A stretch of 64,000 nucleotides of DNA from Mobilisporobacter senegalensis (lineage in GTDB: Bacteria; Bacillota; Clostridia; Lachnospirales; Lachnospiraceae), in contig NZ_RJVG01000003.1 in NCBI RefSeq assembly GCF_003752155.1, positions 186,001-250,000 on the forward strand, in the 5' to 3' direction. The position numbers and the translations under genes were made by a program. Position 1 is the stretch's first letter. Every line of letters begins with the position of its first letter. Below are positions 55,487 to 64,000 of the stretch, piece by piece. A model generated the notes under the pieces. The model had not been told where the DNA came from, made no database searches, and was given only the letters and a program-made list of their open reading frames with translations.

Positions 55487-55503
55487 ACTTAACCGTTTTC
55501 GCA
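55487..55503. promoter_or_regulatory. LacI-type operator 2
   Basis: ACTTAACCGTTTTCGCA, the near-identical twin of operator 1. It ends exactly where the -35 region of the cellobiose phosphorylase promoter begins. The 570 bases between lacI and cbp hold these two sites, two promoters and otherwise only AT-rich sequence; no gene is visible. Confidence 0.75.
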
Positions 55504-55531
55504 AAACATAAAACTTTTAACTTACTATAAT
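55503..55531 (+). promoter_or_regulatory. Promoter of cellobiose phosphorylase
   Basis: -10 TATAAT (55526-55531) with a 17-base spacer to a weak -35 (AAAACA, 55503-55508), directly after operator 2. Confidence 0.6.
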
Positions 55532-55575
55532 AAATTTAATAGCTGTATTATCTATTAGATTGAATGGAGACGAAT

Positions 55576-58011
55576 ATGAAATATGGATATTTTGATGATA
55601 CAAATAAAGAATATATAATTACCTCACCAAATACCCCGCTTCCCTGGATTAATTACTTGGGAAGTGATAACTTTTTTTCTTTGATTTCTAATACCTGCGG
55701 GGGATATAGTTTTTACAAAGATGCCAAGATGTTACGCTTGACAAGGTATCGCTATAATAATGTTCCACAGGATTGCAACGGAAGGTATTATTATATAAAA
55801 GAGGAAAATGATATATGGACACCTGGGTGGCAACCGGTAAAAACATCCTTAGATGAATATTCCTGCCGCCACGGATTAGGATATAGTATCTTTTCTTCTG
55901 CAAAAAATAATTTACAAGCTACTCTTCTGGCTTTTGTACCTCGTAATGATAATTGTGAAATTAATCAATTAAAATTAAAGAACAACAGTAATAAAGAAAA
56001 GAAAATATCATTATTTTCTTACGTTGAATTTTGTTTATGGAATGCTGTTGATGATATGACTAATTTTCAGAGAAATTACAGTATTGGTGAAGTTGAGGTT
56101 CATGGCAGTGAAATATATCATAAGACTGAATACCGTGAAAGAAGAAATCATTATGCAGTATATGCTGTTAATTCTCCTGTTGATGGATTTGATACAAGTA
56201 GAGATGCATTCATCGGGCCTTATAAAAGTGTTGAAGGCCCTGAAGTTGTAGCTGCCGGAAAATCAACGAATTCTATTGCAAGCGGCTGGGCTCCAATTGG
56301 ATCCCATAACATTAATATAATATTACAGCCCGGGGAAGAAAAAAGTTTTATATTTGTTTTAGGTTATATTGAAAATCCTTCCGATGATAAATGGGAATCT
56401 GACAATATAATCAATAAAAAACCGGCTAGAGAATTGTTAAATCGTTATAATACAGATGAAAAAGTTGAGAGCGCTTTATTAAAATTAAAACAACACTGGA
56501 ATCATCTTTTAGATCACTTTAATTTAGAAAGTAATGATGATAAATTAAACCGTATGGTAAATATCTGGAATCAATATCAATGTATGGTTACTTTCAATAT
56601 GTCCAGATCTGCTTCTTATTTCGAATCAGGAACTGGTCGTGGTATGGGATTCAGGGACTCTTGTCAGGATCTATTAGGGTTTGTTCATCTGATTCCTGAC
56701 CGTGCCAGAGAAAGAATTCTTGATATTGCTGCAACTCAGTTTGAAGATGGAAGTGCATATCACCAATATCAGCCCCTTACCAAAAAAGGAAATCTGGATA
56801 TTGGAAGCGGATTTAATGATGACCCATTATGGTTAATCGCATGTGTCAGTGCTTACATAAAAGAAACCGGTGATATTGGCATACTGAATGAAATGGTTCC
56901 ATTTGATAATAATGAGGAAAAATCCCAAACATTAATGGAACATCTCAGACGATCTTTTCAATACACGAATACACATTTAGGACCTCATAAATTACCCCTT
57001 ATCGGCCGTGCAGACTGGAATGATTGTCTTAACCTGAACTGCTTTTCCAATGAACCCGGTGAATCATTTCAGACATGCAGTAATTTTGAAAGCGGGAAAG
57101 CTGAATCCGTATTCATTGCAGCCATGTTTGTAAAATACGGAAAAGAATACGCTAAGATATGTAATCTTATTGGCTTAGGAGAAGAAACAGATAAAGTTTT
57201 AGAATCAGTAGAAAATATGTATAATGCAATTCTTGACCATGGTTGGGATGGAGAATGGTTCCTTAGAGCATACGATGCTTACAGTGAAAAAATTGGTTCT
57301 AAAGAATGTGCCAGTGGCCAGATATTTATCGAACCCCAAGGTTTCTGTGTGTTGGCAGGTGTTGGTGTAAAGGAAGGTCTTGCACAAAAAGCATTAGATT
57401 CCGTGAAAGAAAGACTTGATACCAGATATGGTGTAATGTTGCTTCAACCGGCTTATACGAAATACCACCTTAATCTTGGTGAAATTTCTTCTTATCCGCC
57501 TGGATACAAAGAAAATGCCGGTATCTTTTGTCATAATAATCCTTGGATATCTATCGCAGAAACAGTATTAGGTCGAGGAGACAGAGCTTTTGAAGTCTAT
57601 TCAAAGATATGTCCTGCATATATTGAAGATATCAGTGAAATTCATCGTACAGAACCATATGTATATTCACAGATGATTGCCGGCAGAGATGCAGCCGCCC
57701 ATGGAGAAGCAAAGAATAGCTGGCTGACCGGTACTGCCGCATGGACATTTGTAAATGTATCTCAATACATATTGGGTATTATGCCTGCATATGATGGATT
57801 AAGTGTTGATCCTTGTATTCCAAAATCAATGGATACATTTAAAATCAAAAGAAAATTTAGAAATGCTACTTATAATATAACCATTCATAATCCCAAACAT
57901 GTAGAAAAAGGTGTAAAGAGCCTTACTGTAAACGGCCAAGAAATGGAAGGTATACTTATTCCACTTCTACCGGGTGTAACCCAATATGATGTTACAGTAA
58001 TCATGGGATGA
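55576..58011 (+). CDS. Cellobiose phosphorylase (GH94)
   Basis: Splits cellobiose with phosphate into glucose and glucose-1-phosphate, saving ATP. I set the start at ATG 55576, with GGAG 7 bases upstream, giving 811 residues. That is the length of the C. thermocellum enzyme, which it resembles throughout: [80 protein letters not shown]. The proposed catalytic acid is Asp483 in [12 protein letters not shown]. Cytoplasmic. Divergent from the lacI-ABC operon and likely under the same LacI control. Confidence 0.96.
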   Translation: MKYGYFDDTNKEYIITSPNTPLPWINYLGSDNFFSLISNTCGGYSFYKDAKMLRLTRYRYNNVPQDCNGRYYYIKEENDIWTPGWQPVKTSLDEYSCRHGLGYSIFSSAKNNLQATLLAFVPRNDNCEINQLKLKNNSNKEKKISLFSYVEFCLWNAVDDMTNFQRNYSIGEVEVHGSEIYHKTEYRERRNHYAVYAVNSPVDGFDTSRDAFIGPYKSVEGPEVVAAGKSTNSIASGWAPIGSHNINIILQPGEEKSFIFVLGYIENPSDDKWESDNIINKKPARELLNRYNTDEKVESALLKLKQHWNHLLDHFNLESNDDKLNRMVNIWNQYQCMVTFNMSRSASYFESGTGRGMGFRDSCQDLLGFVHLIPDRARERILDIAATQFEDGSAYHQYQPLTKKGNLDIGSGFNDDPLWLIACVSAYIKETGDIGILNEMVPFDNNEEKSQTLMEHLRRSFQYTNTHLGPHKLPLIGRADWNDCLNLNCFSNEPGESFQTCSNFESGKAESVFIAAMFVKYGKEYAKICNLIGLGEETDKVLESVENMYNAILDHGWDGEWFLRAYDAYSEKIGSKECASGQIFIEPQGFCVLAGVGVKEGLAQKALDSVKERLDTRYGVMLLQPAYTKYHLNLGEISSYPPGYKENAGIFCHNNPWISIAETVLGRGDRAFEVYSKICPAYIEDISEIHRTEPYVYSQMIAGRDAAAHGEAKNSWLTGTAAWTFVNVSQYILGIMPAYDGLSVDPCIPKSMDTFKIKRKFRNATYNITIHNPKHVEKGVKSLTVNGQEMEGILIPLLPGVTQYDVTVIMG

Positions 58012-58048
58012 TAATAATTTAGGGAGTATACTTTTTATATATAATACT

Positions 58049-58127
58049 ATAAAACTTCATCCTAAAAAAAGGAATCTATTTTAAAGCTGATTCATTCTAA
58101 AGATAGATTCCTTTTTAGAAGTTTTAT
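58049..58127. terminator. Large hairpin between convergent cbp and GH13 gene
   Basis: Arms ATAAAACTTC/GAAGTTTTAT and AAAGGAATCTAT/ATAGATTCCTTT give a long stem with a 24-base loop region. It lies between the cbp stop and the GH13 stop and could end both transcripts. Confidence 0.75.
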
Positions 58128-58138
58128 AATATTTCTAC

Positions 58139-59779
58139 TTATTCTTTATTAACCATACGATACATGATCCCTTCATAAGGTCTTAATGTTAAATTAGATA
58201 AATCTAATGATGAATCCTTATAATTGCTGATTAATATATTTAATGATTTATCTGATGCTCCGGGATATTTAAAAATCACATCTTTTTCGTAAAAATTACA
58301 CACTACAATAATTTTTTCTTCATTCAGATTTCGTTCATATGCAAAAATATTATCATCTTCTTCATAAATCATTTTAAAATCCCCATAAACGATAGCTGTA
58401 TATTCTCTTCGAATCTCAATTAATTTTTTATAATGATAAAAGATAGAATTGGAATCTGCCAGATTATTTACTACATTGATACGTTTATAATTAGGATTTA
58501 TCTTTAACCAAGGTCTTCCGGCAGTAAAGCCTCCATTTTCAGAATCATCCCATTGCATAGGAGTCCTTGCATTATCACGCCCTTTGGCATAAATAGATTC
58601 CATGATCTCTTCATGGGAATAACCGTTAGCAATCCTCTCATTATACATATTGCGGATTTCTATATCATTATAGTCTTCTATACTCTCAAATTTAACATTA
58701 GTCATGCCTATTTCTTCCCCTTGATAAATATATGGTGTCCCTTTTAAACCATGAAGCAGGGTAGCGAGCATTTTACCGCTTTCCATATAATACTCTTTCT
58801 CATTTCCAAAACGGGATATAATTCTTGGCATATCATGATTGCACCAGAATAAACTATTCCAGCCTTCATTCATGAGTTCTGTCTGCCACTTATTCATGAC
58901 TTTTTTCAGTCCGATAAAATCAAGTGGAGCCAGCTCCCACTTCCCTTTTCCCGGCACTTCATCAAGTAAACAATGTTCAAATTGAAAGATCATACTAAGT
59001 TCACTTCCGTCCGGATTAGAGTATTGTCTTGCAATTTCCGGAGTTGCACTCCAGCACTCTCCTACAGTTAATAAATCTTTATTTCCAAAGGTATGCCGGT
59101 TCATTTCCCGAATATAATCATGTAGTTTTGGTCCATTTACGGTAATCATCTCATCCGGTATTTTCCCGATCATTTCAAGGACATCCATACGAAACCCACC
59201 GATTCCTTTATCAATCCAAAAATTCATAACATCCCAGATCTCTTTTCGTACCTTTTCGTTTTCCCAGTTTAGATCCGGTTGTTTTTTAGAGAAGAAATGG
59301 AGGTAATATTGTCCCGTAAGTTCATCATACTCCCAGGCACTGCCTGAAAAATTAGATCCTAAATCATTAGGAACGCTGTCATCTACCGGATCTCTCCAAA
59401 TATAATAATCTCTATAAGGGTTGTCCTTTGATTTTCTTGATTCAATAAACCATGGATGTTCATCTGAGGTATGGTTTGCCACAAGATCCATAAGGATTTT
59501 AATACCACGCTTACCTGATTCTGATAAAAGTTCTTCCATATCCTTCATTGTACCGAATTCATCCATAATGTCAGTATAATCACTAATGTCATATCCGTTG
59601 TCATCATTAGGAGACTTGAACACCGGACTTAACCAGATTACATCAATTCCTAATTCTTTAAGATAATCCAGTTTTGAGATAATTCCCTGCAGGTCCCCTA
59701 TTCCATCTCCATTGCTATCCATAAAACTTCTTGGATATATTTGATATACAATACTCGATTGCCACCATTTTTTCTCCAT
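58139..59779 (-). CDS. Oligo-1,6-glucosidase/alpha-glucosidase (GH13 subfamily 31)
   Basis: Cytoplasmic alpha-glucosidase that cleaves glucose from isomalto- and related oligosaccharides. The 546 residues have QIYPRSFMDSNGDGIGDLQG, MDLVANHTSDEH, nucleophile Asp199 in GFRMDVLE, acid/base Glu241 in VGECW, and stabiliser Asp316 in NHDMPR. The residue after the nucleophile is Val200; in this subfamily Val favours alpha-1,6 bonds while Ala favours alpha-1,4. No signal peptide. It is monocistronic and divergent from an AraC regulator. Confidence 0.93.
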   Translation of the reverse strand: MEKKWWQSSIVYQIYPRSFMDSNGDGIGDLQGIISKLDYLKELGIDVIWLSPVFKSPNDDNGYDISDYTDIMDEFGTMKDMEELLSESGKRGIKILMDLVANHTSDEHPWFIESRKSKDNPYRDYYIWRDPVDDSVPNDLGSNFSGSAWEYDELTGQYYLHFFSKKQPDLNWENEKVRKEIWDVMNFWIDKGIGGFRMDVLEMIGKIPDEMITVNGPKLHDYIREMNRHTFGNKDLLTVGECWSATPEIARQYSNPDGSELSMIFQFEHCLLDEVPGKGKWELAPLDFIGLKKVMNKWQTELMNEGWNSLFWCNHDMPRIISRFGNEKEYYMESGKMLATLLHGLKGTPYIYQGEEIGMTNVKFESIEDYNDIEIRNMYNERIANGYSHEEIMESIYAKGRDNARTPMQWDDSENGGFTAGRPWLKINPNYKRINVVNNLADSNSIFYHYKKLIEIRREYTAIVYGDFKMIYEEDDNIFAYERNLNEEKIIVVCNFYEKDVIFKYPGASDKSLNILISNYKDSSLDLSNLTLRPYEGIMYRMVNKE

Positions 59780-59816
59780 CTTAAATCCTCCTGTGATTTT
59801 TTCAATCTAAAACTTA

Positions 59817-59832
59817 ATCTGATTTATCAGAT
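59817..59832. promoter_or_regulatory. 16-bp perfect palindrome in the GH13/AraC intergenic region
   Basis: ATCTGATTTATCAGAT reads the same on both strands apart from its central T-T/A-A step, and lies 18 bases before the -35 of the AraC promoter and 38 bases upstream of the GH13 start. A regulator site is likely, but which protein binds it is unknown. Confidence 0.5.
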
Positions 59833-59849
59833 AACTTTTCAAATCTTAC

Positions 59850-59877
59850 TTGACATAAAATATATTCAAATTATAAT
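59850..59877 (+). promoter_or_regulatory. Promoter of the AraC regulator
   Basis: -35 TTGACA (59850-59855), 16-base spacer, -10 TATAAT (59872-59877), both consensus, about 100 bases before the start. Confidence 0.75.
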
Positions 59878-59977
59878 AACATTATATATACACATAAAAT
59901 ATAAATCTTGTATTATTTTGCTTATTAATAATACAATTTTGACCTATTAAAATAAATGAATGTAAATGGAGAATTGA

Positions 59978-60880
59978 ATGAAAGATATCAATCTAAAAGA
60001 GAAAATCAATCATGGAGATGTACTTTATCCCTTAAAAATATATAGCCATTATGATCCGAATTCCAACTTTTTTGTTTCATACCACTGGCATGAAGAAATT
60101 GAATTGGTTTATGTAGAAGAAGGCGAATTGGATATTAAATTAAATACAACGACTCATCGTGGGAAAGCAGGGCAATTATTCCTGATCAACAGTGAAACCC
60201 TGCATCAGATCATTGGAGTTACTTCTTCTGTTCACCATGCAGTTGTATTTTCTCCAAATATATTAAGCTTTGAAACTTTTGATTATTCTCAAAGCCACTA
60301 TATTAATCCAATTTTAAAACATGATTTAAAATTACCGGAGATTATAGATATGAACACTGATTTTGGGAGAGAAATCTTTACAGAATATAAGAATTTACTT
60401 AATGATTATAATAACAGGGAAGCCGGATGGTTTTTAAATACCAAGGCTTCCCTACTTAGAATTCTTGCAATCCTCGCAAGAAAAGATTTATTAATATCTA
60501 ATACAATTTTGGAACAAGAACAACATAAAATCGAAATGATGAAACTAATTATCACCTATATTGAAAAAAACTATTCTTCTAAAATTACTCTTGATGATTT
60601 GGCCAGATGCACCAATTTAAATAGTCAATATTTTTGTCGTTTCTTTAAATCCATTGTTGGAAAAACTCCAATTGAGTTCGTAAACCAATATAGAATTGAC
60701 AAAGCAGCCACACTTCTGCAGGAATCCAATAATAAAATACTGAATGTATGTTATGAAACAGGTTTTAATAATGTCAGCTACTTTATTAAGAAGTTCAAGG
60801 AATACAAGGGATGTTTACCGTCTGAGTTCAAAGATATTATTCAAAAGAATCATTTATCAGAGAATGATCCGGCAGAATAA
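59978..60880 (+). CDS. AraC-family regulator with cupin ligand domain
   Basis: The 300 residues have an N-terminal cupin-like sugar-binding domain (about 20-140; FVSYHWHEEIELVYVEEGELDIKLN, GQLFLINSETLHQI) and a C-terminal AraC double helix-turn-helix (about 190-290; ITLDDLARCTNLNSQYFCRFFKSIVGKTPIEFVNQYR, VCYETGFNNVSYFIKKFKEYKGCLPSEFK). It is divergent from the GH13 glucosidase, its likely target, as an inducer-dependent activator. RBS GGAG 6 bases before ATG. Confidence 0.93.
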   Translation: MKDINLKEKINHGDVLYPLKIYSHYDPNSNFFVSYHWHEEIELVYVEEGELDIKLNTTTHRGKAGQLFLINSETLHQIIGVTSSVHHAVVFSPNILSFETFDYSQSHYINPILKHDLKLPEIIDMNTDFGREIFTEYKNLLNDYNNREAGWFLNTKASLLRILAILARKDLLISNTILEQEQHKIEMMKLIITYIEKNYSSKITLDDLARCTNLNSQYFCRFFKSIVGKTPIEFVNQYRIDKAATLLQESNNKILNVCYETGFNNVSYFIKKFKEYKGCLPSEFKDIIQKNHLSENDPAE

Positions 60881-60890
60881 ATACAAGCCA

Positions 60891-61808
60891 TCAAAAAACA
60901 AAAGGAGTTTTTTCTATCTCAGAATATGTTTCCTGTTGATATTTGATGCTTAATGGGAAGGAAGCATTTTCATTGACGGTCTCCACTGTTATAGCTGGTT
61001 TTTCAATATATTCAGAATAGTAATGTACCGTATTCCCGCCTACTTGATCTGGTTCAAATTCATCATCAGGATTTCCTAAATAGTATCCGGTTAATTTTGA
61101 GATATTTAAAGCAATCTCCTTTTGTCTTGAATTATATTCATTTGACATGGCATGCCTGTAATAATAGATCACTTTTCCTCTGCTATGATAGTCTATGTAT
61201 CCAATAGATTTTACTCTATTAAATATCTCTATTAATACCTTGGTCTCTAATTCACTTCCCGGGAACTCTCCGCTATAAATATTCGACTCTCTTACAGGAG
61301 ATTTTGACCTCCAGGTAACGGATGGAAAATTACGGTTCAGATCAATTCCTCTTCCATTATATTTCCACTGTGAAGAAGGGATATTAAGACTCTTATCATA
61401 GTCTCTTAACTCTTTATTCTGAATCTCATCAAATCCTTTTAATGAGATCATGTACCCATCTGGATTAAGCAAGGGGATAAAATATAACGAGTAATTCTCA
61501 AGATAATCCGATATTTTCTTTTTCCATAAGCCGTGAATATCTATGTTGTTTTGATTTATTAATATTTTGCAATATGTTTCTAACATTTTCATCATCACAA
61601 TGGTATTAATCGTTTCACGGCCATGAACCCCGCCGGTACATATCACGTTATTGCTGCCTTTTCCCACTTTAAGAAGCATGATATTTCGATTATCATAGGA
61701 TTTACCTATTTCTTCAATTTCTAAAATATCTGAATACTGGTCCCGTAAATAAATACAATCTTCTATAAAATTATCATAGTAATAATTTCGGTTTAATGTT
61801 ATCCTCAA
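60891..61808 (-). CDS. M14-family zinc carboxypeptidase
   Basis: Metallocarboxypeptidase; related clostridial and Bacillus enzymes cleave gamma-D-Glu-diaminopimelate links of peptidoglycan. Zinc ligands are His62 and Glu65 (GGVHGRET) and a later His (IDYHSRG); the catalytic Glu is in ITVETVNENASFP. IDLNRNFP carries the substrate-binding Arg. I choose the TTG at 61808 (305 residues) because GGGAGG lies 8 bases upstream; the longer frame starting at 61841 has no RBS. No signal peptide, so it acts inside, perhaps on recycled cell-wall peptides or spore cortex; that is inference. Confidence 0.85.
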   Translation of the reverse strand: MRITLNRNYYYDNFIEDCIYLRDQYSDILEIEEIGKSYDNRNIMLLKVGKGSNNVICTGGVHGRETINTIVMMKMLETYCKILINQNNIDIHGLWKKKISDYLENYSLYFIPLLNPDGYMISLKGFDEIQNKELRDYDKSLNIPSSQWKYNGRGIDLNRNFPSVTWRSKSPVRESNIYSGEFPGSELETKVLIEIFNRVKSIGYIDYHSRGKVIYYYRHAMSNEYNSRQKEIALNISKLTGYYLGNPDDEFEPDQVGGNTVHYYSEYIEKPAITVETVNENASFPLSIKYQQETYSEIEKTPFVF

Positions 61809-61851
61809 TGAAAAAACCTCCCAATCTTTATACTGAATCAAACAATTTTAC

Positions 61852-61888
61852 TTATCCATTGGAATTGTTAAGTACAAGTGATGGATAA
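61852..61888 (-). other. Hairpin between proA and the carboxypeptidase
   Basis: Arms TTATCCAT (61852-61859) and ATGGATAA (61881-61888). No strong U-tract; it could be a weak terminator of the proA operon. Confidence 0.35.
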
Positions 61889-61950
61889 TTTTCTTTCCTA
61901 TTATCAGTATATGAAGTTTTTACAGGAAGAAGACATTTTTGTTAATATGA

Positions 61951-63198
61951 CTAAGGTCTTATCTGACCATTACCGAATATGATATATTTAGTTGTTGTAA
62001 GTGCCAATAGACCCATAGGTCCTCGGGCATGAAGTTTTTGGGTACTGATTCCGATTTCTGCACCAAATCCAAATTCAAAACCATCCGTAAAACGGGTAGA
62101 TGCATTTACATAAACAGCCGCCGCATCTATTTCATTTAAAAACTTCATTGAATTATTATAATCTTTTGTAATGATTGCTTCAGAATGTTTTGTATTATAT
62201 TTATTTATATGGGATATTCCTTCTTCAATACTGTTAACTATCTTTAAAGATATAATGGAATCAAGATATTCCCTGCCCCAATCTTCTTCTGCTGCTTCTT
62301 TGATTTGAGCGCTTAATACTCTGGAGTCCATATCCCCACGTATCTCAACATTTCTTAATGTAAGAGCTTCAACTATTTGTGGAATGAATTCTTTGGCAAC
62401 GGACTTATGTACTACCAATGATTCACAGGCATTACATACACCCAGGCGTTGAGTCTTAGCATTAATAATAATATTGACCGCCATATCTAAATCCGCAAAT
62501 TCATCTACATAGATGTGGCAATTACCTGTTCCTGTTTCTATAACAGGGATAGTACTATTTTCCACAACACTCTTAATCAGGCCTTCTCCGCCACGAGGAA
62601 TTAAAACATCAATATATTTATTTAATTTCATTAACTCTGTTGCAGTTTCTCTGCTTGTATCTTCAATTAATATTACAGAATCTCCTGGCAGGCTCACTTT
62701 AACTAATGCTTTTTGAATCACATTAACAATTGCTTTATTAGAGTGAATTGCATCACTTCCTCCACGAAGGATGACTGCATTTCCTGTCTTAAAACATAAT
62801 CCAAAAGCATCTGCAGTTACATTGGGACGTGATTCATAAATAATTCCAACAACTCCAAGGGGAACCCTTTTTTGACCAATAGACAATCCATTAGGACGAT
62901 TCTTCATTGAAATGATTTCTCCAATTGGATCATCAAGTCCTGTTATTTCCTTCAGACCTTCCGCCATGCTTACGATTCTCTCATGAGTTAAAGATAAACG
63001 ATCGATTAAAGATTCCTTTACTCCGTTATTCTTTGCATTAGTAACATCTGTTTCATTGGCCTTTAGAATTATTTCTTCCATTTCAAGAAGTGCTTTGGCA
63101 CAGGCTCTTAAGCCATTGTTTTTCTCTTCCTGCCCCAATACGTTTAATTTTGTTGCTGCAGCCCTTGCTCGTAATCCAATTTCTTCTAAATATTTCAT
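61951..63198 (-). CDS. proA: Gamma-glutamyl phosphate reductase
   Basis: Reduces gamma-glutamyl phosphate to glutamate semialdehyde, the second step of proline synthesis. The 415 residues follow the aldehyde dehydrogenase fold: [36 protein letters not shown] (cofactor region), [13 protein letters not shown], and the catalytic Cys in [17 protein letters not shown]. It directly abuts the upstream cyclo-ligase gene. proB, normally its partner, is not in the window. Confidence 0.97.
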   Translation of the reverse strand: MKYLEEIGLRARAAATKLNVLGQEEKNNGLRACAKALLEMEEIILKANETDVTNAKNNGVKESLIDRLSLTHERIVSMAEGLKEITGLDDPIGEIISMKNRPNGLSIGQKRVPLGVVGIIYESRPNVTADAFGLCFKTGNAVILRGGSDAIHSNKAIVNVIQKALVKVSLPGDSVILIEDTSRETATELMKLNKYIDVLIPRGGEGLIKSVVENSTIPVIETGTGNCHIYVDEFADLDMAVNIIINAKTQRLGVCNACESLVVHKSVAKEFIPQIVEALTLRNVEIRGDMDSRVLSAQIKEAAEEDWGREYLDSIISLKIVNSIEEGISHINKYNTKHSEAIITKDYNNSMKFLNEIDAAAVYVNASTRFTDGFEFGFGAEIGISTQKLHARGPMGLLALTTTKYIIFGNGQIRP

Positions 63199-63762
63199 CT
63201 AATCACTCCTTTTATGAATCACCCTGGTTGGTGTAATAATATGATCCACTTTTATATCATAAGGATTTACCTCAAGTTGATCTACTATTTGAAAATCATA
63301 CGCCAATGCAATTTTATGGATAGATAGATGTTTATTTGCCATTAAATATCTATCATAATATCCCGCTCCATAACCAATACGGTTACATTCTTCGTCAAAG
63401 GCAAGACCGGGCATAATCATTAGAACATGATCATCTATTGCTTTTTGATGGGAATCAGGTTCTAAGATACCATAAAACCCAATTTTTAACTCTTCCATCT
63501 GCTTAATATAATAAAAATCCATCTGTTTATTCACGATTTTAGGTACTGCTATTTTTAATTTATTACGAAAACCATAATGTACAATTGGATTTGTTTGAAC
63601 CTCTTCATTAAATGCAATGTAAGTATAGATAGCATCATAATTATCCAGAGATATGAAATCTTCTAATCTGTGAAATATATTATTACTATATTCTGTTATT
63701 TGATCTGCTGTTAACGTAGATTTTAACGATTTCATTTTCCTTCTGATTTCATTCTTTGTCAT
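63199..63762 (-). CDS. 5-formyltetrahydrofolate cyclo-ligase
   Basis: Converts 5-formyl-THF to 5,10-methenyl-THF with ATP, returning a stored folate to the pool. The 187 residues include the ATP-binding pattern KNEIRRKMKSLKSTLT at the start and the active-site motif NRIGYGAGYYDRYL near 135. It overlaps the DUF896 gene by 4 bases (ATGA-type coupling) and abuts proA. Confidence 0.94.
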   Translation of the reverse strand: MTKNEIRRKMKSLKSTLTADQITEYSNNIFHRLEDFISLDNYDAIYTYIAFNEEVQTNPIVHYGFRNKLKIAVPKIVNKQMDFYYIKQMEELKIGFYGILEPDSHQKAIDDHVLMIMPGLAFDEECNRIGYGAGYYDRYLMANKHLSIHKIALAYDFQIVDQLEVNPYDIKVDHIITPTRVIHKRSD

Positions 63763-63968
63763 TGCACATTCTTCTTTGAAAGTTCTGTGACTGTTCCATC
63801 GGGATTCAATAAGGAAACATTATTTAACTGGCTTTTTAAATTACCTCGAATTGCAGCGATATATTCTGCACGTAACTTTTTTTGTTCCTCTTTTTCTGCA
63901 GGAGTCAGACCTTCTTTCTGAGATTTTTTATATAGTTCATTGATTCTTCCAATTCTACTTTCATCCAT
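63759..63968 (-). CDS. DUF896 family protein (YnzC-like)
   Basis: A 69-residue helical protein: IGRINELYKKSQKEGLTPAEKEEQKKLRAEYIAAIRGNLKSQLNN is the family signature, forming a two-helix hairpin. Function is not established; the Bacillus relative YnzC is SOS-linked in context. RBS AGGAAAG lies before the ATG. First visible gene of the DUF896-cyclo-ligase-proA operon. Confidence 0.93.
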   Translation of the reverse strand: MDESRIGRINELYKKSQKEGLTPAEKEEQKKLRAEYIAAIRGNLKSQLNNVSLLNPDGTVTELSKKNVQ

Positions 63969-64000
63969 TATGTTCTTTCCTTTCTATAACAAATATATAT

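Noticed and set aside
1-64000. CRISPR arrays, prophage, insertion sequences, tRNA or rRNA genes
   Set aside because: No regularly spaced repeats, transposase, integrase or phage structural genes, and no tRNA-like cloverleaf with CCA context were seen.

Overview
The window reads as a chromosome segment of a low-GC anaerobic clostridium, most likely a Lachnospiraceae member related to plant-fibre degraders. Evidence: the L21-Prp-L27-Obg operon with the Firmicutes L27 leader peptide, the clostridial block of B12-binding radical SAM protein, TIGR03936 protein and RNase G, a superoxide reductase, a small DUF6472-type protein, a Trp T-box, many two-gene-style YesM/YesN regulators, and a cellobiose phosphorylase very close to the Clostridium thermocellum enzyme. 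I see no rRNA, tRNA, CRISPR array, insertion sequence or prophage. The window is mostly ordinary core and sugar-metabolism DNA; the interesting signals are regulatory.

Layout. 1-9.2 kb: translation and RNA block on the minus strand (yhbY start, obgE, rpmA, prp, rplU with an L21 leader; then ybaK, rng, two radical-SAM-associated genes), interrupted by plus-strand superoxide reductase and an AlaX-type editing enzyme. 9.4-17 kb: phosphate block, ppx-ppk and a secreted alkaline phosphatase. Both transcription units carry upstream tandem TT(A/T/C)ACA hexamers at exact 11-bp spacing, which look like PhoP boxes. A YyaL/DUF255 thioredoxin-fold protein lies between them. 17-22 kb: an orphan gene, a glyoxalase-family pseudogene, an AraC/GyrI-like regulator, and a MarR-MATE-fRMsr-azoreductase stress block whose perfect promoter is overlaid by two MarR-type palindromes. 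23-25 kb: tyrS and a zinc-ribbon membrane protein.

25-36.6 kb: a pentitol-type locus, all minus strand: ABC importer (binding protein, permease, double ATPase), polyol dehydrogenase and xylulokinase, preceded by a separate solute-binding lipoprotein/histidine kinase/AraC-type response regulator operon that probably senses the sugar. 36.9-42 kb: SNF2 helicase and SulP transporter. 42-46.8 kb: a T-box with a UGG specifier controls a TrpXYZ-type ABC transporter; miaB follows. 46.8-48.4 kb: an Ntn hydrolase, a small membrane protein, and a 179-bp imperfect inverted repeat of unknown nature.

48.4-61 kb: a glucan/oligosaccharide locus. A LacI regulator, ABC binding protein, two permeases and a chemoreceptor form one minus-strand operon, divergent from cellobiose phosphorylase. 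Two near-identical 17-bp operators sit at the two ends of the intergenic region. A GH13 oligo-1,6-glucosidase and a divergent AraC regulator follow. 60.9-64 kb: an M14 carboxypeptidase, proA, 5-formyl-THF cyclo-ligase and a DUF896 protein. All starts given were adjusted to the best ribosome-binding site.
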